A DNA stretch of 64,000 nt, taken from the NCBI GenBank assembly GCA_965230565.1, contig CBDDLH010000015.1:682001-746000 (forward strand), given 5' to 3'. The stretch is from BCD1 sp965230565. Lineage in GTDB: Bacteria; Bacteroidota; Bacteroidia; Chitinophagales; Saprospiraceae. The stretch's first letter is position 1; each line of letters opens with the position of its first letter. Position numbers and translations under genes: made by a program. The notes beneath the pieces were generated by a model. That model saw only the letters and a program-made list of their open reading frames with translations, did not search any database and was not told the origin of the DNA. Positions 19,826-29,241 of the stretch are shown here, piece after piece.

Positions 19826-21079
19826 TTAACTTCCCAGATATCCGGTAATGATCATTTCTTCCGTTCCGGTATTTTTTATCTGAATACCTCCCGGAATGAC
19901 AATCGCTTCAATTTCGGTACTGAAAAAATCGATCAGAATGTTGTTCAGGGAAAGGTTGCTGTTATCCGCATCCAGACCACTTTTCACCACCAGATAACTT
20001 CCTACAGGAATAGTGAAGGTACTCCCGCCATTAGGCAACAATACCAGCACAACCGGGCTGATCAAATTGGTATTATCTGCCAGAAATCCGATGCAATGAC
20101 AATTATCGATCATGGAGTTTGGTGGCAACATGGGCAAATGAGGCTGAGTGATATGGTTCCCCAAACCACTACCTACACCTGGCAATCGAATCTCTTCCTC
20201 ACTGGCTACTATGTAGAAAATTTTGTCTGGCGGAACGGTATACTGGTCGGGAATAAAAATAAAGCTGCCGCCACCGGGTATTCCCTGTGGATAATTGAGG
20301 GTTGCACCGGGGAAATTAAAGACACTTCCGCTGGACAAAGTGATAAAATTACCCTCAGAGATGGACAAGGTATCTCCTGAAAATTCGAGGGTTTGTATCT
20401 CGTTGGTTGAATCCGGATCTTCATCACTGATAGCTATGTAAGCTGCCTGGGCGAAGGCTGCACTTTGGGCATTCAGGGCATTATTGGCATTGACTGCTGC
20501 AAATGCATTTTGGGCGTAGGATGAAGTATCGGCATATTGGGCAGTATCGGCTGAAAATGCAAAATTGGCAACTTCGGTAATCCCGGCACTATCAGCGAAA
20601 GTGGCTGTTATGGCCATTTCCGTCACCGCAGCGCTATCTGCATAAATAGCCGAGCCTGCTTTTTCGGATTCATCCGCATAGAGTGAAAAGGGGACACTCA
20701 GTAATTGATTGGTGCCTACCGGAACGAAGGTACTGCCACCATTGACATCCATTTCTATCCTCAGGAAAAACGGACCATCGCTCCAATTGATATCTTCGAA
20801 TTGGGAGGCTGCTCCCCCGTTTGGGTTCCCTTCTCCAATATTAATGGTAAATAAACCAAACTCATCCGTAGTGATGTAATGAAGCTCTTCCCACTGTACC
20901 GTTCCTGTGATCGAACCACTCAGTATGACGGCTTTGATGCCAATATCCTGCTGGGTTAGTTCATCTCCGTTTGAATCAGTAGCTACGGCCTGATAACTGA
21001 ACGATTGAGGACTCTGCCCCATCACGAGAACTGCCAGCAGCATGCCTACCAAAAATAATCCAGGTTTTAAGTAATTCAT
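19826..21079 (-). CDS. Secreted hypothetical protein with alanine-rich pseudo-repeats
   Basis: Not recognised to a named family. The ATG at 21079 gives 417 aa with a good signal peptide (MNYLKPGLFLVGMLLAVLVMGQ); a start at 21253 would put 58 residues in front of it. The N-terminal part (SFSYQAVATDSNG, TTDEFGLFTINIGEG) resembles a domain common in Bacteroidota surface proteins with tail-fibre-like architecture. Residues about 165-230 are quasi-repeats of the type ADSAAVTE/FADSAGIT/SADTAQYAD/AQNAFAA, likely an elongated or trimeric stalk. The C-terminal half is Gly/Ile/Pro-rich. It lies 24 bp before the type B cargo gene on the same strand, so it may belong to the same surface operon. Confidence 0.75.
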   Translation of the reverse strand: MNYLKPGLFLVGMLLAVLVMGQSPQSFSYQAVATDSNGDELTQQDIGIKAVILSGSITGTVQWEELHYITTDEFGLFTINIGEGNPNGGAASQFEDINWSDGPFFLRIEMDVNGGSTFVPVGTNQLLSVPFSLYADESEKAGSAIYADSAAVTEMAITATFADSAGITEVANFAFSADTAQYADTSSYAQNAFAAVNANNALNAQSAAFAQAAYIAISDEDPDSTNEIQTLEFSGDTLSISEGNFITLSSGSVFNFPGATLNYPQGIPGGGSFIFIPDQYTVPPDKIFYIVASEEEIRLPGVGSGLGNHITQPHLPMLPPNSMIDNCHCIGFLADNTNLISPVVLVLLPNGGSTFTIPVGSYLVVKSGLDADNSNLSLNNILIDFFSTEIEAIVIPGGIQIKNTGTEEMIITGYLGS

Positions 21080-21505
21080 TGCTCTGTAGATCTTTTTTGA
21101 AATTAGATAATAGGCCTGTTCCTGTACACACATCGAAGGTTGATAAACCTCAGCGGTGTACACGGAGATCAGGCACAAAGGGTAACCTTTGCTAAAAGGG
21201 TGTAGATAGCCTATGTTCAAAGACAACGGAAATAGCGAGATACCTGGGGGCATAGCTTTTCCGAAAAAACTGAGGTAAGTACAGTGTTTTAATCCCTGTG
21301 AACAATGAAATTTGGAGGATGATTTTCCTCTTCTAAAGATAAGTTGCCATGATAAGGAGCAAGCAATTGAACAAAATTGCTTTTCCTAACTTAATCGGTA
21401 TTTGGCAAAAAGTTGGATTAGACTTGTGTTTTCGATGCGGCAAAGCTAAGGGATTTTTTTATTTGTGTCAAGGGTTGGAGATTTTCAGTCACTTTTTTTA
21501 GCTTT

Positions 21506-21643
21506 CAAGGTCATGCCTTAGCATGGCCAGGTGGGAAGGAAAAGGCGTTACCTTGTCAGAGCTATTTCTCTCCGACAAGGTGACCGCCCAACGACAAGGT
21601 GTCGCCTTGCCTCACCCAAACACACGCAAAGGCAAAACCTTGG
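21506..21643. repeat. Intergenic palindromic repeat, copy 1
   Basis: First of two direct copies, 138 bp. It is nearly identical to the copy at 21667-21784 except for a roughly 19-bp internal duplication around GACAAGGTG and a few changes. It contains stems such as CCTTGTC/GACAAGG, and AAGGTGTCGCCTTG is itself close to palindromic. An open frame through it is a by-product of the repeat. Confidence 0.85.
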
Positions 21644-21666
21644 AAAACTTCTTCTATTATTTTTTT

Positions 21667-21784
21667 CAAGGTGACGCCTTAGCATGGCCAGGTGGGAAGA
21701 AAAGGCGTTGCCTTGTCAGAGGTATTTCTCTCCGACAAGGTGTCGCCTTGCCTCACCCAAACACACGCAAAGGCAAAACCTTGG
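21667..21784. repeat. Intergenic palindromic repeat, copy 2
   Basis: Second direct copy (118 bp), ending 108 bp before the subtilase start. With copy 1 it fills most of the 21080-21892 gap, where I see no gene. The core AAGGTGTC(G/A)CCTT recurs in the hairpin at 32310-32370. Confidence 0.85.
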
Positions 21785-21892
21785 GAAATTTTTACCCGAC
21801 ATTTTCCAGTTTTTCAAATCAAAGGTTTTCCTTTTTCACTTTTAAACAATAATTTGCAAATTCGTTCTCTCGTTACAAATAAAACTGACAGT

Positions 21893-24559
21893 ATGAACAA
21901 ACGGATTATAGCAACGCTGTTCCTCACCTCCCTTTTCCTATTTCCGATGACCGCCCAACAACTCAACCGTATCCAGGGAGAAGTGCTTGTGATGTTAGCA
22001 CCGGAAACAGATGAACGTGCATTTGCAGTAAAATTCATGGAGGTTGACGGGCAAAAAACGGATTTTAAAGTTAATCACCTCGTTTCAAGACCATTGAACA
22101 TCTGGTCCTACACATTTGACCATACCTTTGTCAGTGAATATAAAATACTGGAATTGATGCGCCGCCAACCAGAAGTTCAACTGGCGCAATTCAATCACCT
22201 TATCCAGGAACGGTCTACAATTCCTAACGACACTGATTTTAATAACCAATGGCAATACATCAATACCGGACAGGGCGGAGGCCTTCCCGGAGCAGATATC
22301 GACGCTGATCTTGCCTGGGATATCACCACTGGAGGGGTGACTGCCTTCGGAGATACTATTGTCGTCTGTGTCATCGATGGAGGTATCGACCTTAATCACC
22401 AGGACTTTGAGGACAATCACTGGATCAACCACCAGGAAATTCCAAATAACGGGATCGACGATGATGAAAATGGTTATATCGATGATTACCTTGGATGGGT
22501 TCCAGTACTGGAAAATGATGACATAGCCGGTTCTGACCACGGTACCGCAGTTGCCGGAATCGTTGGAGCCAAAGGCAATAATGGCCTTGGCGTCACAGGG
22601 GTCAGCTGGAATGTCAAAGTCATGGTCATCCGCAACAGTTCTACTTCCGAGTCGGCAATTCTTGACGCTTATTCCTACCCGTTAGATCAACGTCGGTTAT
22701 ACAATGAGACCAATGGAGAAAAAGGAGCTTTCGTCGTCGCCACCAACGCCTCCTGGGGTGTCAACTTTGGAAATCCCGACGATTCTCCCATGTGGTGTGC
22801 CATGTACGATACACTAGGAAACGCAGGCATCCTGAATTGTGGCGCTACAGCGAACCTGGATATTAACGTAGAGGAACAAGGCGATTTACCTACAAGATGT
22901 ACCAGTGATTTTCTTATAGGCGTTACCAACCTCAACCGTTTTGATGCAAAAGTTACCGGAGCAGCCTATGGCGCTACATCTATTGACCTCGGGGCTTATG
23001 GGGCAGAAACCTGGACTACTTCCATCGGAAATTCCTACAACGCCTTCGGCGGAACTTCCGGGGCAACACCTCACGTAACAGGAACCATTGGCCTATTGTA
23101 CTCAGTGCCTTGTGAGGGATTCATTTCGCTGGCTAAATCTGCTCCGGCAGCAGCGGCCCTCATGATGAAACAGGTGATCCTGGATGGTGTGGTCCACAAT
23201 GAAAGCCTTGATATGATCACCGTCACCGGTGGTCGTCTAAATGTTTTCAACAGCATTAACCTGCTGATGGAAAACTGCGGAGGTTGTTTCCCTCCGGTCA
23301 CTTTAACTGCAAACAATATCAATGTCACCACAGCAGATATTAACTGGGCGCAATCCGATAGCGTTCTAAGAGTTGATGCCCGGTGGAGAGCTATCGGCCA
23401 GCCCGATTGGCAGATGGCTGAAGAGGTAAATCTCCCTTTTACACTGACAGGCCTAACCATATGTACGGATTATGAACTCCAACTTCAAGGTTATTGTCAA
23501 TCTGATACACTGGACTATACATCAAGCATGTTTTTCCGTACCGGCGGTTGTTGTGAACCGCCCTCGGATATCCAAATAATTTCGATTGACGAAACTTCTG
23601 TTACCATGGATTGGAGTGATATCCTGACCGCAACAGGGTATGTCATCGAATACAGACCTACAGGAGAAGAACTTTGGTTTACCACTCAGGCTTTTTCCAG
23701 TGAGATCATGCTTTCCGGTTTGGAAAACTGCACCGAATATGAATACCGAATTCGGACTCATTGTACGGATGACGGAGAAAACGGGGAAGTGAGGACTTTC
23801 ATGACTACAAGTTGTGGTGAATGTGTGGATACCCAATATTGCCTGCCAGAAAATCTGGATGGTGATGGTGAATGGATCGATTACTTTTCTCTTGGCGATC
23901 TTACCAATGAGTCAGGCATCAACAACAGTTACGGAAATTTCACATTGATGGAATCTTTAGTACTTCAACAAGGACAATCCTACCAAATGAATATCACACC
24001 CGCCTACGATGGTTTTGCCTACAGCGAAGATGTTCATATCTATATCGACTACGATCACGATGGGGAGTTCGAAGAGGAAGAAATACTTTTTGAGCTGGAA
24101 GAAACAATCAATTCTTATTTCAACACTGACATAGCAATACCTATTGATGCTCCGATTGGATTAACGAGGATGCGCGTTGTTATGCAATTCCAGTCTGTTG
24201 ACGGTCCTTGCCCAGGCGGCATTTCAGAATATGGCGAAGTGGAAGATTATTGCGTTATCATCGAAATGGCGGATAATGTGCAGGAAATTGAATCTTTGAA
24301 TTCCTGGAAAATATTTCCGAACCCGATCACCAATTTTGTCCATGTGGAATTAAACCTTGAACAGGCTGTTGAAATTATCAACCTGAATATTCAGGATCCT
24401 TCCGGCAAATTGGTTTACAACCAACGATTAAAGGATCTCGGATTAGGGAAACAAGTTTTCGAAGTCAACCTTGAACAATTAGCTCCCGGACTTTATTATG
24501 TTAATATCATTGACGAAAATGGTAGATTTGCGGCAAAGAAGATGGTGAAGACGGAGTGA
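21893..24559 (+). CDS. Secreted S8 (subtilisin-like) protease with FN3, GEVED and T9SS sorting domains
   Basis: Extracellular serine protease of 888 aa from the ATG at 21893 (MNKRIIATLFLTSLFLFPMTAQ, signal peptide); the frame is open upstream only through repeat DNA. The catalytic triad is present: Asp in VVCVIDGGIDLNHQDF, His in SDHGTAVAGIVG, Ser in GGTSGATPHVTG. Two fibronectin type III domains follow (about residues 465-640), then a GEVED domain (EYGEVEDYCVII) and a type A T9SS tail (WKIFPNPITNFVHVELN to AAKKMVKTE). By family it is exported through the outer membrane and released or anchored after tail removal. Confidence 0.95.
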   Translation: MNKRIIATLFLTSLFLFPMTAQQLNRIQGEVLVMLAPETDERAFAVKFMEVDGQKTDFKVNHLVSRPLNIWSYTFDHTFVSEYKILELMRRQPEVQLAQFNHLIQERSTIPNDTDFNNQWQYINTGQGGGLPGADIDADLAWDITTGGVTAFGDTIVVCVIDGGIDLNHQDFEDNHWINHQEIPNNGIDDDENGYIDDYLGWVPVLENDDIAGSDHGTAVAGIVGAKGNNGLGVTGVSWNVKVMVIRNSSTSESAILDAYSYPLDQRRLYNETNGEKGAFVVATNASWGVNFGNPDDSPMWCAMYDTLGNAGILNCGATANLDINVEEQGDLPTRCTSDFLIGVTNLNRFDAKVTGAAYGATSIDLGAYGAETWTTSIGNSYNAFGGTSGATPHVTGTIGLLYSVPCEGFISLAKSAPAAAALMMKQVILDGVVHNESLDMITVTGGRLNVFNSINLLMENCGGCFPPVTLTANNINVTTADINWAQSDSVLRVDARWRAIGQPDWQMAEEVNLPFTLTGLTICTDYELQLQGYCQSDTLDYTSSMFFRTGGCCEPPSDIQIISIDETSVTMDWSDILTATGYVIEYRPTGEELWFTTQAFSSEIMLSGLENCTEYEYRIRTHCTDDGENGEVRTFMTTSCGECVDTQYCLPENLDGDGEWIDYFSLGDLTNESGINNSYGNFTLMESLVLQQGQSYQMNITPAYDGFAYSEDVHIYIDYDHDGEFEEEEILFELEETINSYFNTDIAIPIDAPIGLTRMRVVMQFQSVDGPCPGGISEYGEVEDYCVIIEMADNVQEIESLNSWKIFPNPITNFVHVELNLEQAVEIINLNIQDPSGKLVYNQRLKDLGLGKQVFEVNLEQLAPGLYYVNIIDENGRFAAKKMVKTE

Positions 24560-24567
24560 TGGAAATG

Positions 24568-24596
24568 TTTGACATGGTTTGATGTTGTTTGATATT
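24568..24596. repeat. Intergenic repeat, TTTGACNTGG family
   Basis: A TTTGACATGG-TTTGATGTTG word just after the protease gene, with one mismatch to the two inverted copies at 37031-37052 and 37109-37130. Confidence 0.6.
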
Positions 24597-24796
24597 AGTG
24601 GATGGACAGAATTAGTATTAAATTGTTCAATGGGTTCAAGTTGTTTGAATAAGTTCTCTGTGATCCCTGTGACTTCTCGGAGAGCCCTGTGGTTAAAAAA
24701 CAAGTTACTTCTGGTGGATTTTGATTTCATTATGGCACAAATAGGTTTCCTGAAATGGATTGATATTGTTTAAAACTTAAAAACACAAAAAATATA

Positions 24797-25354
24797 ATGG
24801 CATATATAGAATCTAACATGTTGCCTCTAGGCACAAAAGCACCTGATTTTAAATTACCGGATACGGTTTCCGGAAAAGAAATCACTCTTGACGACATTAA
24901 ATCCGACAAAGCCACTTTGGTAATGTTCCTTTGTAATCATTGTCCTTACGTAATTCATGTTAATGAGGAGATTGTTCGTATTGTCAATGATTACAAATCC
25001 AAGGGAGTTGGTTTTGTGGGCATTAGTTCCAATGATGTGGTAAACTACCCACAAGATGGTCCTGACAAAATGAAGGTCCATGCGGAAGAGGTCGGTTACG
25101 ACTTTCCATATTTATACGACGAAACTCAGGAAGTTGCAAAAGCTTATGATGCTGCGTGTACTCCGGATTTTTACATATTCGATGGTGAAATGAAACTCGT
25201 ATATCGTGGCAGGATAGACGGATCACGTCCAAAAAATGATATTCCTTTAAGTGGGGAAGACCTGCGTGCTGCCCTTGACGCTGTTATGGCCGGAGAAGCT
25301 GTTACGGAAAAGCAATACCCTAGCGGCGGGTGTAATATTAAATGGAAGAATTGA
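24797..25354 (+). CDS. Thioredoxin-fold (TlpA/AhpC-TSA type) protein
   Basis: Cytoplasmic thioredoxin-like protein of 185 aa; no signal peptide. The N-terminal part APDFKLPDTVSGKEITLDD is typical of AhpC/TSA-Redoxin proteins, and the active site is CNHC in MFLCNHCPYVIHVNEE, a CxxC that suggests a thiol-disulfide reductase or atypical two-Cys peroxiredoxin. CTPDFYIFDG contains the cis-proline. This is a widespread family of unclear substrate. It converges with sucA, with a hairpin between. Confidence 0.9.
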   Translation: MAYIESNMLPLGTKAPDFKLPDTVSGKEITLDDIKSDKATLVMFLCNHCPYVIHVNEEIVRIVNDYKSKGVGFVGISSNDVVNYPQDGPDKMKVHAEEVGYDFPYLYDETQEVAKAYDAACTPDFYIFDGEMKLVYRGRIDGSRPKNDIPLSGEDLRAALDAVMAGEAVTEKQYPSGGCNIKWKN

Positions 25355-25362
25355 TTGTTTCA

Positions 25363-25407
25363 GGTTACGGGTTCTGCGTTATAACTCGCAACGCGAAACC
25401 CGTAACC
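25363..25407. terminator. Hairpin between convergent genes
   Basis: GGTTACGGGTT (25363-25373) and AACCCGTAACC (25397-25407) form a perfect 11-bp stem between the ends of the thioredoxin-like gene and sucA. It has no long T-run, so it could be a weak bidirectional terminator or a palindromic repeat. Confidence 0.5.
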
Positions 25408-25418
25408 CGTAACATATG

Positions 25419-28160
25419 CTACACATCAAAAGCTCTGTCAACAATATCCTTCTGTTGCTGATCGTGCATCTTTTTATATCCCGTTGCCGGTGACGCACTT
25501 GATTTTCTCGCAATAAGTTTGAAGTCGTGTTCCAGGAAGAAAGCATTCACATACTGCCATGCTCCCATATTTGAAGGCTCTTCCTGTACCCAAAAAGTTT
25601 CCTTGCCTTTATATTTTTCCTTCAACGCATCTACCTGCTTACTTGGGAATGGATAGAGCTGCTCGAAACGGATAATGGCGATATCATCACGCTTTTCTTC
25701 CCGTTTTCTGGCCAACAGATCATAATAAACCTTTCCGGAGCACTGCAATACTCTTTTCACCTTTTTCACTTCTGCTGCTGTATTCACCTCAGCATCATCA
25801 ATGATTTCACGGAAACGATTTTCTGTCTCAAATTCAGAGAAATCAGAAACTACCTCCGGATGGCGCAACAGCGATTTAGGAGTCATCAATACCAGCGGCT
25901 TACGGAATGGTCTTGCCAGCTGCCTTCTGAGAATATGGAATAAATTGGCCGGAGTGGTCAAATTGGCCACTGTCATATTGAATTCCGCGCAACTTTGCAG
26001 GAACCGCTCCAAACGCGCGCTGGAATGTTCCGGTCCTTGTCCTTCATATCCATGTGGCAGGTAAAGCACCATACCGTTCATCCTTCTCCATTTACTTTCT
26101 CCGGCAGCAATATATTGATCGACAATGGTCTGAGCTCCATTGAAGAAATCTCCAAACTGTGCTTCCCAGATCACTAATGGATCAGGTGAAGCCATCGCAT
26201 ACCCATATTCAAAACCAAGCACCGCAAATTCCGACAATAATGAGTTATAAATGTGGAATTTACCCTGATCTTCAGCCATACCATCCAGTCGGTTATGGCG
26301 TTCAAAGGTCTTGGCATCTGTTAAAACGGCATGCCTGTGGGAGAAAGTTCCCCTTTTGACATCCTCCCCACTCAGGCGAACATCCCGGCCTTCCAGCAAA
26401 AGACTACCATAAGTCATCAACTCTGCCAGAGCCCAATCCACTTTATTGTTATCCAGCAATTTTCTGTGAGATTTGAAAAGACGGTTCATCTTTGGAACGA
26501 GATTGAATCCTTCCGGAGCACTCATGATATGATCCAAAATCTGTTGAACCTTTTCTTTTTCAATCCCAGTTGGCGGTGACATTTCGAACTCGTCATAATG
26601 CATAGCAAAATGCAGGTCCTTCCATGCCAATTCCGGTTCCTGGTAAGTATATGGTAAAGGTTTTTCACGTACCTCATCCAACCTGTCCTGGAGCAACTTT
26701 TTAAAAGACTTCTCCATTTCATTCGCCATTTCAGCTTCAACATCTCCACGGGAAATCAACGTATCTGAATAGAGTTTTCTTGGATTCGGATGCGTCTGGA
26801 TAAATTTATACATCTCCGGCTGGGTAAACTTCGGGTCATCTCCTTCATTGTGACCATGTTTCCGGTAACAAACCATATCGATGAAAACGTCCTCATTGAA
26901 CTTCTGTCTGAACTTGACTGCAAATTCAACAGCAAAAAGTACTGCCTCAGGATCATCACCGTTTACGTGGAATACGGGAGCCTGAATAGCATTTGCAGAA
27001 GCAGTCGAATAGGTAGAAGAGCGGGCATCATCAAAATCCGTAGTAAACCCGATCTGATTATTGATCACAAAATGAATGGTTCCACCGGTACGATAACCGG
27101 CAAGCTTGCTCATCTGAACCGTTTCATAAACAATACCAAGGCCTGCCACCGCAGCATCACCGTGAATCAGTATCGGTAGCACTTTATCGTGATCTCCTTC
27201 ATAGAGCAAATCCGCTTTTGCTCTTGCAAAACCCTGAACCACCGGATTAACAGATTCCAGGTGAGATGGATTTGGAACCAATTTCAGGTCAACCATTTCG
27301 TTTTCAATGGTATTGACCTGCGAAGAATACCCAAGATGGTATTTGACATCACCGTCACCATAGATCATATCAGGTACGGCCATCCCTTCAAATTCGTTGA
27401 AGATTTGCTGATAGGTCTTACCCATGATGTTGGCCAGGACATTCAATCGGCCACGGTGTGCCATCCCGATAACGATCTCGTTGACACCGTACTGGGATGC
27501 TTCATTAATGATCCCGTCAAGACCAACGATGGTAGTTTCACCGCCTTCAAGGGAGAATCTTTTTTGTCCGATATATTTGGTTCCCAGAAATTCTTCAAAT
27601 ACTACGGCTTCATTAAGTTTTTGGAGAATTCTTTTTTTCTTCTCAAGTGGAATATTATAATCTTTTTTTGGCTGATGAGTCTCCACATAGTCTCTGATCC
27701 AGTTCCTGATTTCTGAATCTGAAATGTGGTTATATTCAAAACCTATATGGCCGCAATACACCTCCTGCAGTTTGTTCACAATTTCGCGCAGCGTAGCATT
27801 GGGCAATCCGACCTGGGCTCCGGAATGAAAAACAGTATCAAGGTCTTCATCAGATAATCCAAAATCCCGTTTTCTGAGTTTTGGTCTCCTGTCACGGCGC
27901 TCGCGGATAGGGTTGGTATCTGATAAAAGATGGCCACGGTTACGGTAACCGATTATAAGGTTAAAAACGTTGAGTTCTTTAGGGTCAATTTCACCATCAA
28001 TGCCGCCAGATGCAACCCCGTTTCCATGTTCAGCATAGTCAAAGCCTGCAAAAAAAGTACGCCAGCTTTCCTCTACGCTTTGAGGGTCTGACTTGAACTG
28101 CTTATACATCGATTCGATAAACGATGGGTGTGCATTTGATATAAATGAATAATCACTCAT
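25419..28160 (-). CDS. sucA: 2-oxoglutarate dehydrogenase E1 component
   Basis: Thiamine-diphosphate decarboxylase subunit of the 2-oxoglutarate dehydrogenase complex in the TCA cycle. The 913-aa protein starts SFISNAHPSFIESMYKQFKSDP, the lipoyl-partner N-terminal segment of SucA, and has FSLEGGETTIVGLDG, GMAHRGRLNVLANIMGK, ILIHGDAAVAGLGIV, YRKHGHNEGDDP, YGYAMASPDPLVIWEAQFGDF and the C-terminal GYKKMHDQQQKDIV. Length matches the usual 900-950 aa, and no acyltransferase domain is fused. No sucB is seen in the window. Confidence 0.97.
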   Translation of the reverse strand: MSDYSFISNAHPSFIESMYKQFKSDPQSVEESWRTFFAGFDYAEHGNGVASGGIDGEIDPKELNVFNLIIGYRNRGHLLSDTNPIRERRDRRPKLRKRDFGLSDEDLDTVFHSGAQVGLPNATLREIVNKLQEVYCGHIGFEYNHISDSEIRNWIRDYVETHQPKKDYNIPLEKKKRILQKLNEAVVFEEFLGTKYIGQKRFSLEGGETTIVGLDGIINEASQYGVNEIVIGMAHRGRLNVLANIMGKTYQQIFNEFEGMAVPDMIYGDGDVKYHLGYSSQVNTIENEMVDLKLVPNPSHLESVNPVVQGFARAKADLLYEGDHDKVLPILIHGDAAVAGLGIVYETVQMSKLAGYRTGGTIHFVINNQIGFTTDFDDARSSTYSTASANAIQAPVFHVNGDDPEAVLFAVEFAVKFRQKFNEDVFIDMVCYRKHGHNEGDDPKFTQPEMYKFIQTHPNPRKLYSDTLISRGDVEAEMANEMEKSFKKLLQDRLDEVREKPLPYTYQEPELAWKDLHFAMHYDEFEMSPPTGIEKEKVQQILDHIMSAPEGFNLVPKMNRLFKSHRKLLDNNKVDWALAELMTYGSLLLEGRDVRLSGEDVKRGTFSHRHAVLTDAKTFERHNRLDGMAEDQGKFHIYNSLLSEFAVLGFEYGYAMASPDPLVIWEAQFGDFFNGAQTIVDQYIAAGESKWRRMNGMVLYLPHGYEGQGPEHSSARLERFLQSCAEFNMTVANLTTPANLFHILRRQLARPFRKPLVLMTPKSLLRHPEVVSDFSEFETENRFREIIDDAEVNTAAEVKKVKRVLQCSGKVYYDLLARKREEKRDDIAIIRFEQLYPFPSKQVDALKEKYKGKETFWVQEEPSNMGAWQYVNAFFLEHDFKLIARKSSASPATGYKKMHDQQQKDIVDRAFDV

Positions 28161-28195
28161 TTGTTGAATTCCAATTGTTTGAAAAATTAAGTTTG

Positions 28196-28203
28196 CAAAT
28201 ATA
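28196..28203 (-). promoter_or_regulatory. Candidate -7 element of sucA
   Basis: Minus-strand TATATTTG is an exact TAnnTTTG match, about 36 bp before the sucA start. The -33 box is not clear. Confidence 0.45.
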
Positions 28204-28402
28204 TACTACCCCTGATTAAATGGTGTTTTTTTAAGCCAGTTTTTAACCTCAGTCCCCGCATTACCCTTTTTTTAATAATTTGGAGAATCACTTCTGTCAT
28301 TTTAACCCACTTAAAGCTATCCACAAAATCCCTGTGAAGGAAGATTTTTTCTTACCAAACAAAAATTTTTATCCTGATGTTTTCTTTTATTCAAAAAAAA
28401 CA

Positions 28403-28410
28403 TAACTTTG
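28403..28410 (+). promoter_or_regulatory. Candidate -7 element of rpsT
   Basis: TAACTTTG is an exact match to TAnnTTTG, about 52 bp before the rpsT start, with a T-rich stretch about 20 nt upstream. This is the best -7 element in the window. Confidence 0.55.
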
Positions 28411-28461
28411 CACTCCGAAATTTTAGCCATCATTTAAAACAGAAGAAAAAGTAAGCAATAC

Positions 28462-28713
28462 ATGGCACACCATCAATCATCGAAGAAAAGAATTCGCCAG
28501 GACGCTAAAAAACGTCTGCGTAACCGTTATTATAAGAAATCAGCTCGTACCGCAATTCAGAAATTCCGCGAAATGACTGATAAGAAAGAAGCTCAGGAGT
28601 TTCTGCCTAAAGTTTTGAGCATGATCGACAGATTAGCTAAAAGAAACGTTTGGCACAACAATAAAGCTTCCAACCTTAAAAGTAAACTGACCAAGCACGC
28701 CAATAGCCTCTAG
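28462..28713 (+). CDS. rpsT: 30S ribosomal protein S20
   Basis: Small-subunit ribosomal protein of 83 aa that binds 16S rRNA. The sequence begins MAHHQSSKKRIRQDAKKRL and is highly basic, with the family's NRYYKKSARTAIQKF segment and the C-terminal NKASNLKSKLTKH. Normal length. It has its own candidate promoter and terminator, so it is a single-gene unit, as is common for rpsT. Confidence 0.96.
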   Translation: MAHHQSSKKRIRQDAKKRLRNRYYKKSARTAIQKFREMTDKKEAQEFLPKVLSMIDRLAKRNVWHNNKASNLKSKLTKHANSL

Positions 28714-28741
28714 GCATTGACGGAAGTCAGACTTACTTTTT

Positions 28742-28783
28742 AAGTGTATCTCTGGACCTGCGCGCCAGAGATACACTTTTTTT
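28742..28783 (+). terminator. Rho-independent terminator of rpsT
   Basis: AAGTGTATCTCTGG pairs with CCAGAGATACACTT in a 14-bp perfect stem with a 9-nt loop, followed by a T-run. Confidence 0.92.
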
Positions 28784-29241
28784 GTGTCCGAAACTCAAAT
28801 TTTGCCCCCTGAGATTAACAATCCTCCTGACATTGCATGGAGCAGACCATTCATTTCTTTGGCGGCGAACCTAATAGGTTCGGGTTAACAGATAGTTTCT
28901 CACAATTTTGGTCATAAAATGTTTTACATTCTGCTTTCCTATTGTGCGAGATCAATTTAATATTTTTAAAATACCAAACCCAAAGGCGGAAATCCCTTTC
29001 TCTTCTATAGTCCAGCACTTTTCATCCTCGTTGGAAAATCCCAAGCTGCACCAAAAGTGCTGAATTTTGGTCTCACCAAAATTCAGCAACCTCACTTTTA
29101 AGAAAATCTTAAGTTCTCCTTAATACTTTTTAATGTTCTAATGACATTTTACTATTGAACAAAAGTGTTAAATCCCTTATTTTAAAGGTAGAAACCAACC
29201 CAAACACCTAACCTGGCTGACGTTTTTTTTGACAAAAACTT
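28784..29241. other. Intergenic region with nested hairpins (458 bp)
   Basis: No gene is seen. Two overlapping stems share bases 29058-29061: AGCACTTTT (29014-29022) with AAAAGTGCT (29053-29061), and TGCTGAATTTTGGT (29058-29071) with ACCAAAATTCAGCA (29075-29088; perfect 14 bp, 3-nt loop). No known riboswitch is recognised. Confidence 0.5.

Noticed and set aside
21523..21852. 109-codon frame upstream of the subtilase gene
   Set aside because: It is made from the two palindromic repeat copies (same residues twice) and has no other support.
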